64,000 bases of DNA from Trifolium pratense (lineage: Eukaryota; Streptophyta; Magnoliopsida; Fabales; Fabaceae): contig NC_060060.1 of the NCBI RefSeq assembly GCF_020283565.1, forward strand, positions 27,652,001 through 27,716,000, given 5' to 3'. Shown here in pieces: positions 9,391-20,742 of this stretch (position 1 is the stretch's first letter; each line of letters begins with the position of its first letter). The position numbers and the translations under genes are program-made. The notes under the pieces were generated by a model. That model saw only the letters and a list, made by a program, of their open reading frames with translations, had not been told where the DNA came from and ran no database searches.

Positions 9391-9990
9391 CTACATATAA
9401 TTACATAACAATAATAATATTATTAATGATTGAAAGAACTCTATATTGTCTCGCCGCTTTGTACTAATTGCTTCAACCAACACTGGAGAACCACTTTTAA
9501 ATTGGACTTGTTCAAAACCTCTATACTTAGCTTTATTCATGGCTTGCAACAATGTTCTTGCTTGACCCTCATATGTTGATAAAACTAGCTGTTGCCACTG
9601 TGTGAATCTAGAAGTAGACTCATCGGAGCTATTACAGAAACAAGCACCCCACTGTTGTCCTTCTCGAGTCGACAAAAAACACTACATCTATATGAATTTT
9701 AACCATTCTATACGAGACTTTTCTCACATGTTCGTGCTTATTAGAAGCATGACATAATGATAATCATTATTTTGCATCTTATGAATAGCAAACCACTCAT
9801 TCCAATGATCAAACGCAGCCCATCCAATTTGACTTGACATTCTAGCAATAGAATGCCATATACTCCAAAATAACGCAGCCAATCACCTATAGTAGCATAA
9901 TCCTCATTCCAACACAAGGCAAACACTCTATCTGCCACACTACTTTGCTGACATGCCGCATAAACCATGACATATGGCAGTCCTATCATA
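9391..9990 (-). pseudogene. LINE-type RNase H domain remnant
   Basis: Minus-strand frames near 9675-9400 read WGACF..., then QWQQLVLSTYEGQARTLLQA and SGSPVLVEAI. These match the plant LINE-associated RNase H fold (RVT_3 type), with the conserved Glu and the Asp-to-Gly change SGSPV for the usual SDS. Further upstream on the minus strand (about 9850-9690) a second frame gives WHSIARMSSQIGWAAFDHW, joined to the first by in-frame stops. It is a decayed LINE fragment, not a host gene. Confidence 0.7.
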
Positions 9991-10297
9991 GGTCCAAAAG
10001 TGCACGGAAATATCAATTATAGTATAAAAAGTTATCGATCCCATAGAGACCAATGTCAAGTACCGTATTCTGTTGTTAAGGTGTTCATCTAAGTCGCGCG
10101 AATTAGTTTTTTAGCGAAAAAGGAAAATAAAGTCATTTTTTTAATTTATTTTTAATTGACGAGAGGCCGGAATGAAACTCTCACCGACCGTTGGGACTCA
10201 CCAAGTCATCTTTTATCTATACCTACATATAAAGAGGATACAAAAAATTTTGGTGTGGACTTTTCATAATACCAACAATACCCTTGATTTTTTTTGC

Positions 10298-10475
10298 AGC
10301 AAAAATCTTTTATTAACAAACTCACCATAACATAATGCATTTTTTTTTTTCGAGCAGCAAAAATCTTTTATTAACAAGCTCACCATAACATAAGACATGC
10401 TTTTTTTTTTTTTACACAAGTTTGCATAATATAAAATATGAATTTTTTTTTACATAAGTTTGCATAATAGAAAAT
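10298..10475. repeat. Short local tandem duplications
   Basis: The phrase GCAGCAAAAATCTTTTATTA plus CTCACCATAACATAA occurs twice (near 10298 and 10356). A second phrase, ACAYAAGTTTGCATAATA, occurs twice (near 10415 and 10452). T-runs separate them. No coding potential. Confidence 0.6.
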
Positions 10476-10622
10476 ATGGATCACACATGCCGCTAATATT
10501 TATAATGAAAAAATAAATTAAGTTTTAAAATAGATTTTATAGCTACGTAATCTAATTGCCCGCTTTCGTTTGTCCAACATGTTACGGTGCAAAATCCTTT
10601 TAATGAAAATAATTAGTTTTAA

Positions 10623-11735
10623 GGCATAAATGCAGTTTCGGTCCCCCTATTTTCAATATTTTGAAGTTTTAGTCCCCTTATTTTGAAAACCAACTTTTTG
10701 GTCCCCCTATTTCAATTTTTTATTACTTTTGATCCCCCACCCTACTTTTGAGTCAATTTTGATGACGTGGCCAAGTCACTTATGACATGGCAGATGCCAC
10801 ATGGACACAACAATTATACATGTAATTATTCTTTATTTTAATTTTAATAAAACACGTTAAAAAATATTTTTATTGATAAAATAATTAATTTAATTAAACT
10901 ATATGTTATGTATAAAAATTGAATCTTGCTTCAAAAATAAAATAAAATTGAATCTGTGAATTTCAAATTGAATCCATCTTTCCCAAAACCAATATCCTCC
11001 CCTCGATGTTCTCCCTAATCGATCCCTACTTCTCAATCCATCAATTAAGTTTTTCTCCTCCATAAACATTCACATATAAAAAGCTATCGTAAGAAAAAAT
11101 TGTGTCTATCATGTTCCTATTGAGGAACAAAGAGATTGTTCTTTACCCAGATTATCATGGCAGAACTTGACAAATTTTAATTCAAGTACAATGATCCTCT
11201 CAAGTAGGAGCAAAATATAAAAAATCCATCTTTATAAAGGAAACACAAATTATTAAGAAGCTTTAATTTGTTAATTTGGTTAAAAGGGTAAAACCAAAAA
11301 TGTATGGAAACAATGGAACAGAGATATAAACTCAATGAGGGAGAATAATATTTTTTTTGCAGCAAGAAGAATGAAATTAATTTAGCTAGGGGCACAAGAT
11401 ATGCCCATGGGATTTAGGGTTTTTTTTCTTACGGTATAAGGATTATTTTTTTAACAAATATTATAATTTAATTTATTATTTTATCAATAAAAATATATTG
11501 TAATATATTTTATTGAAATTAAAATAAAAAATAATGACATGTAATTGTTGTGTCCATGTGGCATTTGCCACGTCACAAGAGAGTTGCCCACATCATCAAA
11601 ATTGACTCAAAAATAGGGTGGAGGATCAAAAATTTTAAAAAATTGAAATATGGGGACCAAAAAGTTGGTTTTTAAAATAGGGAGACTAAAACTTCAAAAT
11701 ATTGAAAATAAGGGGACCAAAACTGCATTTAAGCC
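10623..11735. mobile_element. Mutator-type element with ~280-bp terminal inverted repeats
   Basis: The left arm (10623 to about 10905) and right arm (about 11450 to 11735) are inverted copies beginning GGCATAAATGCAGTTTCGG and GGCTTAAATGCAGTTTTGG, followed by repeated GGTCCCC-rich phrases. A perfect 9-bp target-site duplication TAGTTTTAA flanks it at 10614-10622 and 11736-11744. Long terminal inverted repeats plus a 9-bp duplication indicate the Mutator (MULE) superfamily. The ~540-bp core has no recognisable transposase. Confidence 0.85.
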
Positions 11736-11744
11736 TAGTTTTAA

Positions 11745-12300
11745 TTACTCAAGAAGTGCTTAATATTTTTATTAATATATTATTAATAGAGTAAATTTTC
11801 AATAAGGGTAGAAAATTTGGAATTAAAACCGACAAGAATAAATTAGTAAACTTGGTAGTAATCAATTTTATTATATTTGTAGTAGAAGTAGTAGATTTAC
11901 CAAAATCGAGGCAAATGAGTTTTTACTCAAAAACAAAACAAATGACTTTTTACTATTCAAATTGAACCAAACATTCCTACCCTCTAGATAATTGAGTTAT
12001 GTTTAGAAATTAGACCAATCCTAACAAATATGTTTTCATATGGACCAATCAATGATCAAATCCAAACCAAATAATTATAAATAAAAGATCTAGACCACGT
12101 AATTAAGAGAGTAAAGCTCAACAACCTGCACATGTGAAATGCCTTTGAAATTAAGAGGTACTTGGTTCGAAACTTGGCACATGTGAAAAATACTAAGAAT
12201 TGGAGAGCTTAACAACATGCAGAGCTCGACGGGTGTCGATGGAGATTATCTATGTTTTACACTTTGGAGTTTTTTTGTTTGTTTGTTTTTGTTTTAAAAA
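11745..12300. other. Intergenic spacer
   Basis: AT-rich, without a recognisable gene. A phrase around GCACATGTGAAAT appears twice near 12125 and 12176. Confidence 0.35.
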
Positions 12301-12710
12301 TAATATGCTCAATTGCATTATTGGTCCTCCTATTTTTTCAGTTTTACGAAAATGGTTTTTTTATTTTAAAATTAAACTTTTTGCTCCTATTATTTTCACA
12401 TTTGTCGCAGCTTTGGTCCTAACTCGTATTTTTTCCCCTAAAAGTGATGACCTTTAATGCCAAAAATGGTGAACTTTGGTCTCAAATGTATTATTTTTAT
12501 CTTTAGATTTAATGTTAAAGACAATAAATCACTTTTTAGAACGCCAAAAATCACCATTTTAAAAGGAAAAACATGAGACGAGACCAAAAATTTCAACAAA
12601 TATGAAAATCGAGAGACAAAAAAGTTTAATTTTAAAACGGTGGTACTATTTTGGTGAATTTGATATAATAAGAGGACGAAAAGTGGAAATAAGTCAAAAT
12701 AAGAGAAGAC
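12300..12710. mobile_element. Decayed fold-back element
   Basis: The left half (from about 12310) and the inverse of the right half (to about 12700) align through shared blocks: a TTTTAAAATTAAACTTTTT core, a TTTTCATATTTGT-like block and GGTC-type phrases. No clean target duplication was found, so the ends are approximate. It is similar in style to the GGTCCC-type MULE-like elements elsewhere in the window. Confidence 0.5.
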
Positions 12711-12913
12711 ACATGGCATGATATGCATGGTTGGATTAATCAAACGAACTAAAATAATTGAAAGTTAGGGTGGAATTCCCTCTAACAACAATAGAGTATC
12801 CTTTTCCTAGTTTTTTGCTTGCTTCTGAGTATCCAAAACTAACAGAAATTTCTACCTTGTCTCTCTCGCCTTCTCTCAATTTCACATTCACACAAAACAA
12901 CACATCCCAAACC

Positions 12914-12934
12914 CATCGCACTCTTCTCTTCTCT

Positions 12935-12977
<43 letters not shown>
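12914..12977 (+). promoter_or_regulatory. (CT)n-(CA)n tract in promoter/5' leader of the vasculin-like gene
   Basis: A pyrimidine run of CTCTT units passes into (CT)n and then (AC)n, about 0.5 kb upstream of the ATG at 13435. CT-rich microsatellites in the 5' leader are common in plant housekeeping genes. It also works as a length-polymorphic marker site. Confidence 0.6.
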
Positions 12978-13434
12978 AGAACAAAACCCTATTCTCTCCA
13001 ATTTCTATATACTCTCTCTAAGCTTCTTCCATTTCGTTGCTCATTCATCTTCGCCTCTGTGGCGGTTACCAAAACGACGTCGCTCCGTAACTTTCTTCAA
13101 CCTTTGTTTCGTGTCTCTAGGGTTAATATTCCCCTTCATTGTTATGCCTCTTTAACCCTAGTTAACGAACAAGTGCTTTTTTCACACCTTTCAATCACCA
13201 CCGTCTGCGTTTCGTTTAGGGTTTTATCATTTTTTTTTTCTATTGGTGCTCTTCACTGAATATATTGTTGTCCTTTAGGGTTTTCAATATTTTCAATTTC
13301 AATTTTTAGTTCTATGAATGGGTTAGCAATAGATTGAGTTCTATCTCTGAATTGGTGTTATTTGGTGTTTAGGTGGTGAAGAGGTGTGTGTGTTTTGTTG
13401 TTGTTGTTAATTTTGATCATGTACAGTGTTAGTT

Positions 13435-16400
13435 ATGGATAGAAGTGAACCTGCGTTAGTTCCAGAATGGTTGAGAAGTGCTGGAAGTGTTGCTGGTGCT
13501 GGCAATTCAGCCCAACATTTTGCATCTTCGTCTAATCAAACCGGTAACCTCGAGATGCTTTTTGATTTACTTACATAGTTTAATGCTTTAGCTGGATTCA
13601 AATTATAATATTGTGTTCAATGTTGTCAATTGTGGAATCCGGAAAATAACATTTTGTTCAAATTTTGCCATGCAACCAAGCTATTGTGCGCCACTATAAC
13701 CGTTATTTGTGAATATTTTGTAGTAAATAACTTATTGCATCAAATTCTGGTATGTTATAACGCCACTAATCATTATTTAACAACGCCGCTCAAACTTTGC
13801 CATGCAAAGAAGCAATTGTGCGCCACTATAACCGTTATTTGTGAACATTTTGTACTAAATAACTTATTGCATCAAATTCTAGTATGTTATAACGCCACTA
13901 ATCATTATTTAACAACGCCGCCTTCTCCCCTTTAATAATTTTGTTCCTTTTCAAGCATTCATTCATATATATACGACAAAAACCGGTGAATGCGTGTTAT
14001 TTAAGTTTACAATTGTGTTATGTAATTTCCATGCGAAATGGAGGAAATAATTAATGAATGTCTTTTTGTTGTTTTGTAGATTCTCATTCTCCATCTGCCG
14101 CCCATAACAATAGGAACAGATCTTCTAAGAACACCAGTGAATTTCTTGATCGAACATCATCGTCAAATTCTAGGAGGGGTTCTATCAATGGTTCTGCCAA
14201 GCATGCATACAGTAGTTTCAACAGAAACCATCGTGACAAGGACCGTGATAGAGAGAAAGATAGATCCAATTTTGGAGACCATTGGGACCGTGATGGTTCT
14301 GACCCATTGGCCAACCTTTTTTCTGGAAGGATAGAGAGGGATACATTGCGGCGATCTCATTCAATGGTTTCCAGGAAACAGGGTGAGACCTTACCTCGTA
14401 GAGTTGCAGCTGAAACTAAATCTGGTGGAAGCAGCAGTCACAACAATGGCAATGGCTTACTTTCTGGGGGTAGTGTTGGCAGTAGCATTCAGAAAGCTGT
14501 CTTTGACAAGGATTTTCCATCTCTTGGGGCTGAAGAGAAGCAGGGAATAGCTGAAATAGGGAGGGTTTCATCCCCTGGTTTGGGTGCCACAGCTAGTCAA
14601 AGTCTACCTGTTGGTAGTTCTGCTTTGATCGGAGGGGAGGGATGGACATCTGCACTTGCAGAGGTACCTTCCATAATTGGAAGCAGTAGTTCTGGATCTC
14701 TATCAGCACATCAAACTGTTACTGCAACTTCTGGATCTGTTTCAGCTGGTACAACAGCTGCTCTTAATATGGCTGAGGCATTGGCACAGGCTCCTTCCCG
14801 AGCTCGTTCAACTCCCCAGGTAGTTGAGCTTGTTACCTGTGGCACCAGATTCTTTATTCACATTCATTTAATTCCTTAAATTATAATGATTTTGATTATG
14901 TTCACTATCAGTTAATAATGCATTATTGCCTGAATCAATTGTAGGTGTCGGTAAAAACACAAAGGCTTGAGGAACTGGCTATCAAGCAGTCAAGACAGTT
15001 GATTCCAGTAACACCATCTATGCCCAAGGCTTTGGTAAGAGAATTGTCTATTGCGATTTTCAAGCTTTGTTCTTTTACATTTGAATTAGATTTCCTATAG
15101 CAAATTTCTATGGTTCTGAGCCGTATCTTTTAATTGTCTCTCTTTTAGTAAATCTATGTTTGTGGTAACTTTATTAGTAAAACTAGCCTGCACTGTTATA
15201 TAAGCTTATCCGGTGGATGATATGAGCCTATTTTAAGTGTTAGCCTTTTTTGGTTTCAAACTTTTATCCAGTTATTTATCCCCATAAAGAATACCCAGTT
15301 CTTGCCTTATTTTAATGAACCTGTGTTAGCCTATTTGAATGATTGAGCACCAGTGTTGTATATCAGACATGGTGGATATTGTAGGTGGGATTTCAACCAA
15401 TTTTTTAGGGCTATTTTCAGCTTTATTGTTTGGAGGGCTGTGTTTTGTAACTGATTGGACATGGCAATGGATAAATACATCTCTTTGCCTGGAGTTGAAG
15501 TTTTTTACCTTGACTAGAAGTGTAGTTGTCGATAGGCGATGTCGATCAATAGCTGCAGGGCAGAGCGGAGAGTGTCTGCTGCCCCTACACGCGACTTCAC
15601 ATCGCAGAAGGGAGTAAATGCCGTAGCGGCCATTTTCACGGAGCAACGGAAGCAAGGACGTAGGAGACAAACAGAAGGGAGCAGAGAAAGGGGCGAAGGA
15701 AGGAAGGATGCAGAGGTATAAGTAAAGGAAGAAAACAGAGTTGTAGAAGACGAAAGAAAAGATTACACTATTGTAGCGGTACTGTATTAGGGTTATTGCT
15801 GAAATAAGCTAATGGATTGTTCTCTTATTGTTTGGGCCTATATGGCATCTAAGTTAACTGTAGTCCAAATAAAACGTGATGCTGCAAAGTAACCAAACAG
15901 TACAAATAATTGAAATAACAATAGTGAAACGTGAGGCAACCAAGTCTTTACTGAATAGTAACAATAAGAGAAATAACATAATTAAGTAATGCAAAAAATA
16001 TATTATTACCTATACACTTTTAGTGTAACAAGATTTAGATATATACAGTATTAATTAATTAATATTAATTATTTAATATATATTTAAAATATAAGTTTAA
16101 AATAATTCAAATAGCAGTTGATTAATTGCCCAAGTGGATGATTTTCCTTTTCCAGTTCTTCTTTTCAAGGATTGGTTTTATAAGCTATATATTCAATTCT
16201 ATGAATCTTAATATCATTAGTATCATTAAATGTTTTATTGTTATGGTGATATTTGCATGCTCCTTGTGTGCTGACCCCCAATATGAAAAAATATTTTGTT
16301 TTGTATTGCTATTTGCGAATCAATCTAGTGCTGGCGGTACTAGTCTGGTCCATCATGTGCTGAGAATTTCTTTGTTATTATTGTACATGCTGGAGGGGAG

Positions 16401-18948
16401 TCTTAACCTGGGAAGATGAGGTTGCTACGAACAATAATCTGTTGTCAAATGATTTTTCAATTGCTTAGGAAAACCAATTTTTCAAATAAAATTATTAGAA
16501 CATGGTGGGACACATTTCTAGGTGTAACCATCTGTTTTAAGGTCAATTTATGTCAAGATAACCTGATACACTTAAGTGGTTTTTTTTTTTGACAAAGATC
16601 CCTTTATTTCTTTTAATCCTAAGAATGATATTAATTCACTTAAGTGGGTCTTTTGTTTTTTTTCTTTCTAACAACACTTATGTGGGTCATGTGACCACCT
16701 AATTGTTGTCCTGACGCCTGACGGTTCTTCTTCTCAGTATTTTCTCTTTGCTCTCATGCATCACCAGTCCACTTTTTCTCATCCCAAAGGCTAATAACCA
16801 GTTTAGGTAACACAGCTCTTGTGGCTTCCATCGTCATGATTTTTCAGTTTGGAATAGATTGCCATCCTTATGAATCATGATTCATGGCTATTGTTACTGG
16901 TTTTTGAAATTTATCTCCCTCCTCTGTCGTCACTAATCTTTGGCCCCTTTTTGTCGAGGATCTCTGTTTCCTAGTCATCATATGCAAATGTGATTTTGCG
17001 CTCCTTCTGTGTTGGTAATTCTGATTGGATGAGGAATTACTCTTGTTTGATTTGAACCCTAATTAAAAAGTTGTAATTCTTAATTGAAAAGAAAAAATGC
17101 CCAAGTGAACAAACCGTTGGCTTCATATTCCTATTCCTACATACACTGATAGACTGAACACGGATTCCACTTTGTTGGCTTCATATAATTCCCTTGTTTA
17201 TAATTAAAGTAACTAAAGTACTGATTCATTTGATATGTTATTGTGAGTTGTGACTCATGAAAATTAATGGTTTATGCGCTTTTATTGAACTTCGTTAATC
17301 TTTATCGATATCAGTAACATAAATTGACGTTGCAAACTGCGTTATGATATGTTTTCAGGTTTTATCTTAATGTTCAATACTGTAAAAAGGGATTTTAATG
17401 GTATACTGGTTTATTTTTTTGCATTTATGGAAGGATATTTAATATTTATATTGTTTGATATATGTAACCAACCCTGACTAGTGAAAATTCTTTCACTGCT
17501 ATAATGATGTTCTTTTTGTTTGCATGTCTATTTGGAAAACTGTAGAGGAATTAGAATTGTGCAAAGGATATGTTTGTTTTAAATCTTTGAATGATATTGA
17601 AAATTGAAATTGATTATATCTTGGTGTTTTAGCATAAAGTCTGTTTCCTCGCTGTATTCAATTTGAATATTAGCTTTCTTTTCCTTTAAACTCTTGGTGA
17701 CATATGTTAGTTTTTTTTTCAGGCTCTTAATTCTTCTGAGAAATCAAAACCAAAAACAGCTGTCAGAAATGCTGAGATTAATTTAGCTACCAAGAGTGCA
17801 CCACAGCAACCCTCTGCATTGCACATTGCTAGTCAATCTGTTCGCACTGCAAATGCCAAAGTTGACGTTCCAAAGACATCTGGGAAGTTTACTGATCTTA
17901 AATCGGTGGTGTGGGAAAATGGTGCTTCCCCTTCTTCCAAGGATGTTTCAAATCCAACAAATTATGGTAATAGTAAATTGGCAAATCAAAATGCTGTTGC
18001 TTCAGCAGCTGCTCCTACCCTGGTGAAGAACCCCAATAACCTAAAATCCCCCACAAAGCGAAAGCCAGCTTCTTTGGATTTGAAATTAGGCTCTACTTTG
18101 GACAAGAAACAATCCATTTCTCAAATGAAGAGCCGGAATGATTTCTTCAATCTTCTTAAGAACAAAACAGCGACAAACTCATCTGCTGTTCTTCCAGATT
18201 CTGGCCAGATGGTTTCATCTCCCACATTGGAAAACTCTGGTGAAGTAAACAAGGAATCAGCTGTGCCTTCTGCAAGTCCTCAATCTGTTGGTAATGGCGC
18301 TGAAATGACTAGGAATGGCAATGCTCATTCACATGAAGAGCTTTGCAGAATTTCTGATGAAAAGAAAGATTCTATTTCCAGAGCTACAGTATATCCAGAT
18401 GAGGAAGAAGCTGCATTTCTTCGTTCTCTTGGCTGGGAGGAAAACTCAGATGAGGATGAAGGCCTTACTGAAGAGGAGATCAATGCTTTTTATCAGGAGG
18501 TGGTAATCTCTTAACTTGATTCACTTTTCAAGTGAATGAGAATTTCTGATCATTAAAATTGTTTTTTTTTTATAAGCCTGATCATTAAAATTGTTAATTC
18601 TGCTATGCATTGATGTGTAATATCATGTGAATTCCCTATGAATAACTTTTCATGCCCTGCTAAATTACATTTTGATGCAACTTGCCGTTAATTGAGTTGG
18701 GTGACATTAGACGTTTCTATTCATGTTTGGCCAAATCGACATTGTTGAAGCTTGTTATCAAATGGTGTTGGTCTACTTACTCTTTGCTGTCTTTTGTTTT
18801 CCAGTGCAAGAAATTGGACCCCTCCACACTCAAGTTATGCATCGAGGGTATGCAGCCACAGCTGTCCAAGTTGTTTGATTCTTGTGCATCTGACTTGCGT
18901 GGAGCATCTGCTGAATTGAAGTCTTCTGATCCCAGATCTGAAGCTTGA
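13435..18948 (+). CDS. Vasculin-like (GPBP1 family) nuclear protein
   Basis: I read five coding exons: 13435-13543, 14080-14819, 14945-15034, 17723-18499 and 18805-18948. All have GT-AG borders with consistent phase, giving 619 residues. The start MDRSEPALVPEWLRS is the first ATG with a plausible coding context. The body is low-complexity and Ser/Asn-rich, with a charged RDKDREKD segment near residue 85. Two motifs are diagnostic of vasculin: FDKDFPSLG near residue 170 and the C-terminal FLRSLGWEENSDEDEGLTEE. In animals vasculin (GPBP1) binds GC-rich promoters; the plant members are poorly studied, so a nuclear transcription-related role is inferred by homology. A 2.7-kb intron 3 and a 132-bp tandem duplication in intron 1 are its oddities. 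The long region from 12.9 kb to the ATG is probably 5' leader, possibly with its own intron. Confidence in the gene model is higher than in its function. Confidence 0.85.
13659..13922. repeat. 132-bp tandem duplication in intron 1
   Basis: Two complete copies, 13659-13790 and 13791-13922, are in the same orientation. They differ at only a handful of positions, for example ACCAAGCTATT against AAAGAAGCAATT. They lie wholly within the first intron of the vasculin-like gene and remain in tandem with no spacer. Confidence 0.9.
15035..17722 (+). other. Large intron 3 of the vasculin-like gene
   Basis: This 2688-bp intron is far longer than its neighbours. A GC-richer block at about 15330-15720 (AGGGCAGAGCGGAGAGTG, CGCAGAAGGGAG) stands out and looks like an inserted fragment, but I could not assign it. 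I saw no complete transposon ends. Confidence 0.5.
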
Positions 18949-19893
18949 TGTGCTGTTTTTATTCATAGTTAGATCCAAGTTTTTTGATGGCAGAGGGCTA
19001 GTTCCATTCCTTTTGTTCTGAAAGAAAGGCTATGATTTAGAGGTTAAATATGTGGGTGGGTTTTGAATGGAACCCTGCATTTGCAAATATTGCAATAAGA
19101 TACAGGTGCTTCAATCCTTCCTACTTAACAAGGAAATTCTTTTGTATTTGCCTTTTTTCTTGGTTAAAAGATATAGGGTTGGTAGGTAGGGGCTATTTTC
19201 TCTGCCGTAGTAGGGTGCTGGTAAATTGCATCTTTTGGGGTATTTTGATCCGTTTACTTTCTTTCAAGAGGGTTTTATCCTATATGATGATGTTTATTAT
19301 GTTTTTGGCCAATTTTACCAAAAAAAAAAGGGAAATTAAAAGTTTATTTTAAATTTTAGAGCTTGTTGATATGATTTATTATTCATTGGTGTTTGCACTT
19401 TTTTTGTGATATCCCAGTTCATGGTTCTCTTAGCAATGTCCAGTACAATTTCCAAATAACATGTGTTGAGATACAGAATAGAATTTCATGAACAAATTGT
19501 TCTTGTGAATATATTTGTTTTTGTATTAATAAAGGATGTTTGGTTCTAACGGAATAAGTTGGACTTGCACAATATGGCAAATTAAAGTTTGAATTCCGGC
19601 TTTTAGAGAGATGCTTATATTTAGTGTTGATAGTGCTTTGAATATGATTTCTAGGCTGTGGAAGAACATTTTACTTGTGTCCCAATTTCATTCGTTAGAT
19701 ATCTGGGTTGGGTGAGTAGTGAGTTGTGGATACATTACTCAGAAAATTTGGAGATAGGTTTGTTTGTTTGGTCGAATCATCAATTAGATTTTTTTGAAGA
19801 CACCTTTGACCTATTGAATTTTCAGAAGATGCACTCTGAATTTATCAATCTGGTCTATATAGAGACAACATTTTCTTGTGTTACATTAATGTG
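18949..19893 (+). other. 3' UTR and downstream spacer of the vasculin-like gene
   Basis: No further coding exon is visible after the TGA at 18946-18948. Likely polyadenylation region around 19330-19540 (AATAAA-like AATAAAGGA near 19530). Confidence 0.4.
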
Positions 19894-19901
19894 AAAAGAA
19901 C

Positions 19902-20154
19902 TAGAGCTGTAAAAAGGGCCTTAAGGGGCCGGCCCTTTAAGGGGCGGACCCACTTATTCCTGATTATTAATTTTATTTAAATTTTAAACACAGTTTTTTT
20001 AGGGTGTCGATCGTGGACAGTGCTGATTGAAGAAAACGAGAATAAGTTCACGACACTAGAAAAATTGTTTAAAATTTAAATAAAATTAATAATCAGGAAT
20101 AAGTGGGTCCGCCCCTTAAAGGGCCGGCCCCTTAAGGCCCTTTTTACAGCTCTA
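19902..20154. mobile_element. hAT-type MITE with perfect 89-bp inverted repeats
   Basis: The 253-bp element begins TAGAGCTGTAAAAAGGG and ends with its exact complement. The arms 19902-19990 and 20066-20154 are identical base for base as I read them. It is flanked by the perfect 8-bp duplication AAAAGAAC at 19894-19901 and 20155-20162. The 8-bp duplication and the TAGAGCTG end are typical of hAT. Perfect arms suggest a recent insertion or strong gene conversion. Even the 75-bp centre is partly self-complementary. Confidence 0.92.
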
Positions 20155-20290
20155 AAAAGAACTGTGGTTTATTTTGCCCAGATTGATATATTCGAAGGTA
20201 TGTGGTTTGTTGGTAATTTCGGTGGGATGCAGTTTATGAAACTCATGTGGATGCGAATGCAATAAGCAACCCTCTTCCTTTTTACGTTTG

Positions 20291-20733
20291 GACGGTTTCT
20301 CTCCCAACCCCCCTCAATTCTTTTCTACCCCCTGAATTTCCGTTTTTGTCCCTGGGGTACTGCGGTTTATACGAACCGAAATAAGCTGACATTCTGATAA
20401 ATTTCGGTAACCACTTACCGAAATCTGGGACATTTCGGTTCGCAGGTACCGAAACAATTATTTCGGTAAACTTCTACCGAAAATGGCTTAATTCCAGCGA
20501 CCAACGTACCGAAATCTAGGACATTTCGGTTCGAAGATACCGAACAAGCTGACGTTCGTTTTTTGTGTACCGAAAACGCTAATGTTCGGTTTGCAGTTAT
20601 CGAAATGGTCTAATATTTGGCTTCGGTGAATACGAACCGAAGTTTTTCGGCAAAAATGTTTCAAACCACAAGAGGCAAACTTGGATTTTTGGGGGGTGGA
20701 AAAGAATTGAGGGGGGTTGGGAGAGAAACCATC
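20291..20733. mobile_element. Mutator-type MITE with TTCGGT/ACCGAA repeats
   Basis: The 443-bp element has ends GACGGTTTCTCTCCCAACCC and the inverse GATGGTTTCTCTCCCAACCC, giving inverted repeats of about 35 bp. A perfect 9-bp target duplication TTACGTTTG lies at 20282-20290 and 20734-20742. Inside are about ten alternating TTCGGT and ACCGAA hexamers, which make many small inverted repeats. Confidence 0.9.
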
Positions 20734-20742
20734 TTACGTTTG

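Noticed and set aside
12736..13021. Overlapping open frames on both strands rich in RERERE and SLSLSL
   Set aside because: They are translations of the (CT)n-(CA)n tract, not proteins.
18491..18514. Frame running past 18499 to a stop at 18514 as the end of the vasculin-like protein
   Set aside because: GAG|GTGGTA is a splice donor, and the next exon (18805) continues the vasculin C-terminus in phase.
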